Origin: an uncultured Solimonas sp.
GTDB taxonomy: Bacteria > Pseudomonadota > Gammaproteobacteria > Nevskiales > Nevskiaceae
Assembly: GCA_946478985.1 (NCBI GenBank)
Contig: CAMLDZ010000165.1
Span: 1 to 5,563, forward strand
Direction of reading: 5' to 3'
Length of the DNA: 5,563 bases
The notes beneath the pieces were generated by a model, which was not told where the DNA came from, ran no database searches, and saw only the letters and a list, made by a program, of their open reading frames with translations. Positions 1 to 5,563 of the stretch are shown one piece after another. Both the position numbers and the translations under genes were made by a program. Position 1 is the stretch's first letter. Each line of letters starts with the position of its first letter.

Positions 1-834
<834 letters not shown>

Positions 835-859
835 TCGCGCGAATCCGCAGCCCCAGACG

Positions 860-893
860 GGCCGCCGCGATCTCGCGGCGGCCTTTTTGTTTT
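860..893 (+). terminator. Rho-independent terminator of the isocitrate dehydrogenase gene
   Basis: A perfect 11-bp inverted repeat, GGCCGCCGCGA (860-870) and TCGCGGCGGCC (873-883), is separated by only TC, so in RNA it would form a stem of about 10 bp with a 4-nt loop. It is followed at once by TTTTTGTTTT (884-893). It begins 25 nt after the isocitrate dehydrogenase stop codon. A GC-rich stem plus U tract is the classic intrinsic terminator, and it should insulate the efflux operon from upstream transcription. Confidence 0.95.
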
Positions 894-913
894 GCGCCAC
901 GCGCAGATCTCAA

Positions 914-931
914 CTGTTGCAACAGCAACAG
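914..931. repeat. 12-bp palindrome overlapping a tandem CAACAG repeat, possible regulatory site
   Basis: CTGTTGCAACAG at 914-925 is a perfect 12-bp palindrome. Its right half CAACAG (920-925) is repeated directly at 926-931. The stretch is unusually A/T-rich for this region and lies just after the terminator and just before the second inverted repeat. It could be a protein-binding site or an upstream promoter element for the efflux operon. That role is inferred only from position and symmetry. Confidence 0.4.
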
Positions 932-932
932 A

Positions 933-961
933 AACTGACGGAATCGTCAGTTGGTTGTCAG
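933..961. promoter_or_regulatory. Candidate operator: inverted repeat plus third half-site
   Basis: AACTGACG (933-940) and CGTCAGTT (945-952) form a perfect 8-bp inverted repeat around a GAAT spacer, 20 bp in all. A further GTCAG lies at 957-961. The three 5-mers CTGAC (935), GTCAG (946) and GTCAG (957) start at exact 11-bp steps, so they would lie on about the same face of the helix. TetR-family repressors often bind palindromes of this size upstream of RND pump operons. No regulator gene is present in the window, so the binding protein is unknown. The repeat has no U tract after it, so it is not a terminator. Confidence 0.5.
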
Positions 962-988
962 CCTGGCGTCCTGAGCGGCGCGGATAAT
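955..988 (+). promoter_or_regulatory. Weak promoter candidate for the efflux operon
   Basis: GATAAT at 983-988 is the best -10-like hexamer in the gap before the adaptor gene, and TTGTCA at 955-960 is the best -35-like hexamer. The 22-bp spacing is too long for an ordinary sigma-70 promoter, so the pair may not be functional as drawn or may need an activator. The -35-like element overlaps the third half-site of the candidate operator, which would suit repression or activation there. A promoter must lie somewhere between the terminator and 1083, but its exact site is uncertain. Confidence 0.25.
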
Positions 989-1071
989 CGGCGCGCCCGG
1001 CACTCGGATCTGGCCGGACGGGTAGGTCATCGCAAGGGGCCTCGTCCATACGGTCCGCCCCGCCCTTTCTC

Positions 1072-1075
1072 AGGA
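1072..1075 (+). promoter_or_regulatory. Ribosome-binding site of the adaptor gene
   Basis: AGGA sits 7 nt before the ATG at 1083, a normal Shine-Dalgarno distance. It supports this start codon for the adaptor protein, whose N-terminus then begins with a short basic stretch and a membrane anchor. Confidence 0.7.
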
Positions 1076-1082
1076 TTCCTTC

Positions 1083-2297
1083 ATGCCTGCGCCGCGCTCG
1101 CCTCGACGCCCCTTCCAAGGCTATGTCCTGCTGGCCTCGCTGCCATTGCTGGCCGTTGCGTCCTGGCTGATCTTCCGCGACAGCAGTGCCAAGCCGGCAT
1201 CCGCCGCCCTTGGCGTACCGGTCGAGGTCGCTGTTGTCGAGCAACGCGACGTACCGTTCTGGGCCGACGGCATCGGCAGCGTGGCACCCTTGCAGGACGT
1301 GGTGCTGCGCACGCGCGTCACCGGCGTGCTCGCCGAGGTCCTGTTCACCGAAGGCCAGTCGGTCAGGAAAGGCCAGCTGCTGGCACGCATCGACGATCGT
1401 GAGTACGAAGCCGCGCTGTTGCAGGCGCAGGCCGAGAAGCTGCGCAACGAGGCGCAGCTCAAGGCCGCCGAGCTGGATCTGCAGCGTTACGAAAACCTGC
1501 TGCGCGAGGACGCCATCTCGCGGCAGACGGTCGACCAGCAGACTGCCACCGTCAGCCAGATGCGCGCCGCGGTGCGCGCCAACGAGGCGGCCATCGCCAC
1601 CGCGCAGGTGCAGCTGTCATACACGCGCATCGTTTCGCCGATCGACGGCCGTGTCGGCCTGCGCCGTATCGACCCGGGCAATCTGGTGCAGCCCGGCGAC
1701 GCACAAGGCCTGGTCACCGTCACCCAGATCGATCCGATCTCGGTCGTCTTCACGCTGCCGCAGCAGCAACTGGCGCAGATCCGTCACCTGATCCACACCA
1801 CGACCGGCTCCGGCACCGGTGAGGCGACGGCACAGGTATCGGCGTTCGACCGCGACCGCGGCGCCGCGCTCGGCGAGGGCCGTCTGACCATGATCGACAA
1901 CACCATCGATACCGCCACCGGCATGATCCGGCTGCGCGCGCAGTTTGCCAACGCCGATGCGCAACTGTGGCCGGGGCAGTTCGTCACCACGCGCCTGCAC
2001 ACCGGCACGCATCGCAACGCCCTGGTGGTACCGGCGCGCAGCGTACGCCAGGGCCTGGACGGCGCTTTCGTCTACCGCATCAAGACCGACGGCGAGCGGC
2101 AGACGGCCGAGGTGGTTGCCGTCACACCGAGCTACCAGGACGACGAGATCGCCGTGATCGGCAATACCCTGGCCGCCGGCGAGCGCGTCGTCGTCGACGG
2201 CTATTCGCGGCTCAAGCCCGGCGCCGTCGTCAGCCTCGCCGCAGCGGCCACGGCCACTGCCGCGACGGCCGGCGCCGCCGTCGCCAGCGGACCGTGA
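1083..2297 (+). CDS. RND efflux periplasmic adaptor (membrane fusion protein, AcrA/MdtA type)
   Basis: This 404-aa protein is the periplasmic adaptor that links the inner-membrane RND pump to an outer-membrane channel. After a short basic N-terminus (PRSPRRP), residues about 14-31 form one hydrophobic segment. There is no lipobox cysteine, so it is either a transmembrane anchor or an uncleaved signal. Order of domains: first lipoyl half about 70-104 (VTGVLAEVLFTEGQSVRKG), alpha-helical hairpin about 105-176 rich in Ala/Gln/Glu, second lipoyl half about 178-215 (IVSPIDGRVGLRRIDPGNLV), beta-barrel about 218-305, and membrane-proximal domain about 306-385. Arg135, Leu139 and Ser146 fit the RxxxLxxxxxxS motif that adaptors use at the hairpin tip to contact TolC-type channels. 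The last 20 residues are a low-complexity Ala/Thr tail. Length is normal (MdtA is about 415 aa). It is the first gene of the operon, with the pump gene 2 nt downstream. The family is secure; strict orthology to E. coli MdtA is not shown, so no symbol is given. Confidence 0.96.
   Translation: MPAPRSPRRPFQGYVLLASLPLLAVASWLIFRDSSAKPASAALGVPVEVAVVEQRDVPFWADGIGSVAPLQDVVLRTRVTGVLAEVLFTEGQSVRKGQLLARIDDREYEAALLQAQAEKLRNEAQLKAAELDLQRYENLLREDAISRQTVDQQTATVSQMRAAVRANEAAIATAQVQLSYTRIVSPIDGRVGLRRIDPGNLVQPGDAQGLVTVTQIDPISVVFTLPQQQLAQIRHLIHTTTGSGTGEATAQVSAFDRDRGAALGEGRLTMIDNTIDTATGMIRLRAQFANADAQLWPGQFVTTRLHTGTHRNALVVPARSVRQGLDGAFVYRIKTDGERQTAEVVAVTPSYQDDEIAVIGNTLAAGERVVVDGYSRLKPGAVVSLAAAATATAATAGAAVASGP
2286..2291 (+). 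promoter_or_regulatory. Weak ribosome-binding site that favours the ATG start of the pump gene
   Basis: AGCGGA lies 8 nt before the ATG at 2300 but only 2 nt before the alternative in-frame GTG at 2294, which overlaps the adaptor stop as GTGA. The spacing favours ATG 2300. The match is weak, and translation is probably coupled to termination of the adaptor gene. Confidence 0.35.
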
Positions 2298-2299
2298 GC

Positions 2300-5200
2300 A
2301 TGCACGGCGGTCCTGATCCCGCGCCCAGCCGCGCGCAGACGCAACTCAGCCGCCCCGGCCTGTCGCGCTGGTTCGTCGAGCACCCGGTCGCCACGGCGCT
2401 GCTGACGCTGGGCGTGGTCCTGCTCGGCCTGCTGGCGTTTCCGCGGCTGACGGTCGCGCCGCTGCCGGAAGCCGACCTGCCGACCATCGAGGTCAGCGGC
2501 AGCCTGCCCGGCGCCAGCCCGGAGACCATGGCCTCGGCCGTCGCGACGCCGCTGGAAGTGCAGTTCAGCGCGATCCCCGGCATCACCGAGATGACCTCCA
2601 GGAGTTCGCTCGGCAGCACCAGCCTGACGCTGCAGTTCGTGCTGGAGAAAGACATCGACAGCGCCGCGCAGGAAGTCCAGGCAGCGATCAACGCCGTCGC
2701 CGGCCGCCTGCCGTCGGACATGCCGAGCATGCCGACCTGGAAGAAATCCAACCCCAACGACCGACCGATCATCATCCTGCGCATGCAGTCGCCGGTGCTG
2801 TCGCTGACCGAGCTGTCGGACCTCGCCGAAACCCTGGTGTCGCGGCGCCTGTCGCAGGTCGAAGGCGTCGCCACCATCGACATCTCCGGCCAGCGCAAGC
2901 CTGCGCTGCGCGTGCAGGCAGCACCGGAGAAGCTCGCCGCCTTCGGCCTGACGCTGGCGGATGTGCGCAGCGCGCTGCAGCGCGCCAGCGTCAATCAGGC
3001 CAAGGGCGCCTTGTTCGGCGAGAGCCGCATCTCGACGCTGTCGACCAACGACCAGATCTTCACGCCGCAGGACTATCAGCGTCTGGTGGTCAGCTACCGC
3101 GACGGCAATCCGGTGTTCCTCGGCGACGTCGCGCAGGTGATCCGCGGCGCCGAAAACGATTACAACCTCGGCTGGCAGAACGGTGAGCCCGGCGTGGCGC
3201 TGGTCATCCGCCGCCAGCCGGGCGCCAACATCGTCGCCACCGTCGACCGCATCGAGGCCGAACTGCCGCAGCTGCGCACGCTGCTGCCGGCCAGCGTCGA
3301 ACTCGATGTCCTCACCGACCGCACGCGCACCATCCGCGCCTCGCTGCACGAGGTCGAGATCACCCTGGCGCTGACCATCGGCCTGGTGATCCTGGTGATG
3401 GGCCTGTTCCTGCGCCAGCTGTCGGCTACCGCCATCGTCGCCGCGGTGCTGGTGGTGTCGCTGATCGCGACCACCGCGGTGATGTACGCGCTGGGCTTTT
3501 CACTCAACAACCTGACGCTGGTGGCACTGGTGGTCGCGGTCGGCTTTGTCGTCGACGACTCGATCGTCGTGGTCGAGAACATCCACCGCCATCTGGAAAC
3601 CGGCGCGTCGATGCGCGAGGCGGCGCTCAAGGGCGCCTCGGAGATCGGCTTCACGGTCGTCTCGATCAGCTTCTCGCTGATCGCCGCGTTCATCCCGCTG
3701 CTGTTCATGGGCGGCATCATCGGCCGCCTGTTCCGCGAATTCTCGCTGACGATGACCGCGGCGATCCTGGTGTCCGTGCTCGCCTCGCTGACGCTGGCTC
3801 CGATGCTGGCCTCGCGCTTCATGCGCGCGCTGCCGCCGCACGGCGCGCAGCAACCGGGCTTCTCGCGCAAGCTGCTCGCCGCGTACGAACGCGGGCTGCG
3901 CTGGGCGCTCGATCACCAGCGTGCGATGCTGGCGCTGTTCAGCCTCACCGTCGCTGCCGCAGTGACCAGCTACGTGCTGATCCCCAAGGGCTTCTTCCCG
4001 CTGCAGGACACCGCCTTCGTGTTCGGCAACACGCAGGCCGCCGACGACATCTCGTTTCCGGACATGGTGGCCAAGCACCGCCAGCTGCAGGAGATCCTGC
4101 TCGCCGATCCGGCGGTCGAGGCGATCAACCAGTCGGTCGGCGGAGGAGGCGGGCAATCGGTGTCGGCCGGCCGCTTCTTCGTTTCGCTGAAGTACCGCGG
4201 CGACCGCGACGTCTCCGTCGAGGAATTCATCGACCGCATCCGCCCGAAGCTGGCACAGGTGCCGGGCATCCAGCTGTTCCTGCGCTCCGGTCAGGACATC
4301 AACATCGGCGGCACCGGCGGCAACGCGCAGTACCAGTACATGATGAAAGGCCCGGACAGCGTCGAACTCGCACAATGGTCGACACGCATGCTGGAGCGGA
4401 TGCGCCAGTTGCCGACGCTGCGCGATGTGTCCAGCGACCAGCGCCTCGGCGCGGCGATCACGCGCCTGGACATCGACCGCACCGCGGCGGCGCGCTTCGG
4501 CCTGTCGGCCGTCGACATCAACCAGGCGCTGTACGACGCCTTCGGCCAGCGCCAGGTCGGCGAGTACCAGACCGAAACCAACCAGTACAAGGTGGTGCTG
4601 GAGATCGATCCGCGTCAGCGCGGCCGCACCGACAGCCTCGACTACTTCCGCCTGCGTTCGCCGCTGAGCGGCCAGATGGTGCCGTTGTCGACGGTTGCCA
4701 GGCTGCAGCCGCCGCAGGCCGGGCCGCTGGCGATCACGCACGACGGCCTGTTCCCGTCGGTCAACCTCAGCTTCAACCTTGCGCCCGGCGCGGTGCTGGG
4801 CGACGCCGTCAGACAGATCGAGCAGCTGCGCGACGAGCTCAAGGTGCCGGCGCAGCTCAGCGGCTCGTTCCGCGGCAGCGCGCAGGCGTTCCAGGACTCG
4901 CTGGCGACACAGCCGGTGCTGATCCTCACTGCGCTGCTTGCCGTCTACATCATCCTGGGCGTGCTGTACGAGAGCTTCGTGCATCCGCTGACGATCCTGT
5001 CGACGCTGCCGTCGGCCGGCATCGGCGCGATCCTGATGCTATGGGGCTTCGGCTTCGACTTCTCGATCATGGCGATGATCGGCGTGGTGCTGCTGATCGG
5101 CATCGTCAAGAAGAACGGCATCCTGATGGTCGACTTCGCGCTCGAAGCGCAGCGCGAGCAGGGCCTGTCGCCGCGCGAGGCGATCCTGCAGGCCTGCCTG

Positions 5201-5449
5201 GTGCGCTTCCGGCCGATCATGATGACCACGCTCGCGGCGCTGCTCGGCGCGGTGCCGCTGATGCTGGGCCTGGGCACCGGCGCCGAGCTGCGCCAGCCGC
5301 TGGGCTTCGCGATCGTCGGCGGCCTGCTGCTCAGCCAGCTGCTGACCTTGTTCTCGACGCCGGTGATCTATCTGGCGCTGGACCGCCTGTTCCATCGCCG
5401 CCGCCAGCCCGCGAGCAGCGTCGCCACGCAGCCGGCGACGTCCGCATGA
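2300..5449 (+). CDS. RND multidrug efflux permease (HAE-1 family, MdtC/MdtB-like)
   Basis: This 1049-aa protein is an inner-membrane resistance-nodulation-division pump that exports drugs or other amphiphiles in exchange for protons, normally as a trimer. Length fits the family (about 1025-1050 aa). TM1 is about 30-48, followed by VAPLPEADLPTIEVSGSLPG and SPETMASAVATPLE, which closely resemble the same region of E. coli MdtC as I recall it. A first periplasmic loop runs to about 350, TM2-TM6 about 352-505, TM7 about 541-560, a second periplasmic loop to about 868, and TM8-TM12 about 870-1028. The proton relay looks complete: Asp419-Asp420 in TM4 (GFVVDDSIVVVENIHR), Lys938 in TM10 (GIVKKNGILMVDFA) and Arg971 before Pro972 in TM11. 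The open frame extends upstream to 1967, but that part lies inside the adaptor gene and reads as Arg-rich nonsense. ATG 2300 is preferred; GTG 2294 would add two residues. Substrate cannot be told from sequence. It overlaps the next gene by 4 nt. Confidence 0.97.
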   Translation: MHGGPDPAPSRAQTQLSRPGLSRWFVEHPVATALLTLGVVLLGLLAFPRLTVAPLPEADLPTIEVSGSLPGASPETMASAVATPLEVQFSAIPGITEMTSRSSLGSTSLTLQFVLEKDIDSAAQEVQAAINAVAGRLPSDMPSMPTWKKSNPNDRPIIILRMQSPVLSLTELSDLAETLVSRRLSQVEGVATIDISGQRKPALRVQAAPEKLAAFGLTLADVRSALQRASVNQAKGALFGESRISTLSTNDQIFTPQDYQRLVVSYRDGNPVFLGDVAQVIRGAENDYNLGWQNGEPGVALVIRRQPGANIVATVDRIEAELPQLRTLLPASVELDVLTDRTRTIRASLHEVEITLALTIGLVILVMGLFLRQLSATAIVAAVLVVSLIATTAVMYALGFSLNNLTLVALVVAVGFVVDDSIVVVENIHRHLETGASMREAALKGASEIGFTVVSISFSLIAAFIPLLFMGGIIGRLFREFSLTMTAAILVSVLASLTLAPMLASRFMRALPPHGAQQPGFSRKLLAAYERGLRWALDHQRAMLALFSLTVAAAVTSYVLIPKGFFPLQDTAFVFGNTQAADDISFPDMVAKHRQLQEILLADPAVEAINQSVGGGGGQSVSAGRFFVSLKYRGDRDVSVEEFIDRIRPKLAQVPGIQLFLRSGQDINIGGTGGNAQYQYMMKGPDSVELAQWSTRMLERMRQLPTLRDVSSDQRLGAAITRLDIDRTAAARFGLSAVDINQALYDAFGQRQVGEYQTETNQYKVVLEIDPRQRGRTDSLDYFRLRSPLSGQMVPLSTVARLQPPQAGPLAITHDGLFPSVNLSFNLAPGAVLGDAVRQIEQLRDELKVPAQLSGSFRGSAQAFQDSLATQPVLILTALLAVYIILGVLYESFVHPLTILSTLPSAGIGAILMLWGFGFDFSIMAMIGVVLLIGIVKKNGILMVDFALEAQREQGLSPREAILQACLVRFRPIMMTTLAALLGAVPLMLGLGTGAELRQPLGFAIVGGLLLSQLLTLFSTPVIYLALDRLFHRRRQPASSVATQPATSA

Positions 5450-5563
5450 AGCGCACGACTCCTTTGCTCCTGACGCTGGCAGCCTCGCTGCTGTACGGCT
5501 GCAGCACGCCGCGCGAGCCGCTCGCCGTCACGGCGCTGCAGACGCAGTGGAGCGGCGAGGACG
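5446..5563 (+). CDS. Outer-membrane lipoprotein, probable efflux channel (NodT/OprM type), 3'-truncated
   Basis: Only the first 39 codons are in the window. The ATG at 5446 overlaps the pump stop codon as ATGA, which points to translational coupling and membership of the same operon. The product begins with a lipoprotein signal peptide: basic MKRTT, hydrophobic core PLLLTLAASLL, then LYGC with the lipidated Cys at residue 19. Ser at the +2 position, not Asp, suggests sorting to the outer membrane. The mature part starts STPREPLAVTALQTQWSGED, a short stretch with no diagnostic motif. The third position in an adaptor-pump operon, together with a lipobox, fits an OprM/NodT-type outer-membrane factor that would complete the tripartite pump. 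Tyr at the -2 position of the lipobox is not typical. The lipoprotein call rests on sequence; the channel call rests mainly on context. Confidence 0.8.
   Translation, partial: MKRTTPLLLTLAASLLYGCSTPREPLAVTALQTQWSGED

Noticed and set aside
977..997. GGCGCG/CGCGCC inverted repeat and CGGCGCG direct repeat around GATAAT
   Set aside because: Short all-G/C repeats are expected by chance in DNA of this composition, and no U tract or conserved core supports a function.
887..1402. Plus-strand open frame starting in the gap and running into the adaptor gene
   Set aside because: It starts inside the terminator U tract, lacks a ribosome-binding site, becomes Arg-rich nonsense, and overlaps the real adaptor gene in another frame.
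1967..2299. Upstream extension of the pump reading frame inside the adaptor gene
   Set aside because: It encodes Arg/Gly-rich low-complexity sequence out of frame with the well-conserved adaptor. RND pumps start just before TM1, as ATG 2300 gives.
2201..3349. 382-codon minus-strand open frame spanning the adaptor/pump junction
   Set aside because: Low-complexity Arg/Ala/Gln-rich product that crosses two real genes in antisense; a shadow of GC-biased codons.
4136..4155. Run of five glycines (pump residues 614-618) in the second periplasmic loop
   Set aside because: Gly-rich stretches in this loop are, as I recall, common in MdtC-like pumps, and the flanking frame is intact, so it is not an insertion or repeat expansion worth flagging.
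3500..4984. 494-codon open frame on the minus strand inside the pump gene
   Set aside because: Its composition is rich in Arg, Ala, Gln, Asp and His with no domain pattern, as expected for the antisense of a high-GC gene. The + strand frame encodes a clear RND pump.

Overview
The window is high-GC bacterial DNA (by eye well over 60% G+C, with strong G/C bias at third codon positions). It carries the end of a housekeeping gene and then the start of a multidrug-efflux operon, all on the + strand. The gene types (monomeric NADP-isocitrate dehydrogenase and a tripartite RND pump with a lipoprotein outer-membrane factor) indicate a Gram-negative bacterium. The GC content and protein style would suit a high-GC gamma- or betaproteobacterium (for example Xanthomonadales/Nevskiales-like), but this is inference and I cannot name the genus.

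Layout. Positions 1-834 hold the C-terminal 277 codons of a monomeric isocitrate dehydrogenase whose start lies off the left edge. A very strong intrinsic terminator (about 860-893) follows and closes that unit. The 248-bp gap (835-1082) contains the terminator, a dense cluster of short inverted and direct repeats (914-961) that looks like an operator region, a weak promoter candidate, and a good AGGA ribosome-binding site. Positions 1083-2297 encode a 404-aa periplasmic adaptor (membrane fusion protein, AcrA/MdtA type). Positions 2300-5449 encode a 1049-aa inner-membrane RND (HAE-1 family) proton/drug antiporter most like MdtC/MdtB. From 5446 to the right edge is the first 39 codons of an outer-membrane lipoprotein, most likely the TolC/OprM/NodT-type channel.

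The last three genes are packed with a 2-nt gap and then a 4-nt ATGA overlap, so they form one translationally linked operon in the order adaptor, pump, probable outer-membrane channel. The pump would take up substrates from the periplasm or inner-membrane outer leaflet, the adaptor would bridge it to the channel, and proton influx through the conserved Asp-Asp/Lys/Arg relay would drive export. The operon has one MdtC-like pump where the classic mdtABC layout has two. No regulator gene is visible in the window.

I see no mobile element, CRISPR array, tRNA or rRNA, and no clearly new biological system. The most interesting non-coding signal is the set of GTCAG/CTGAC half-sites at exact 11-bp steps upstream of the efflux operon.
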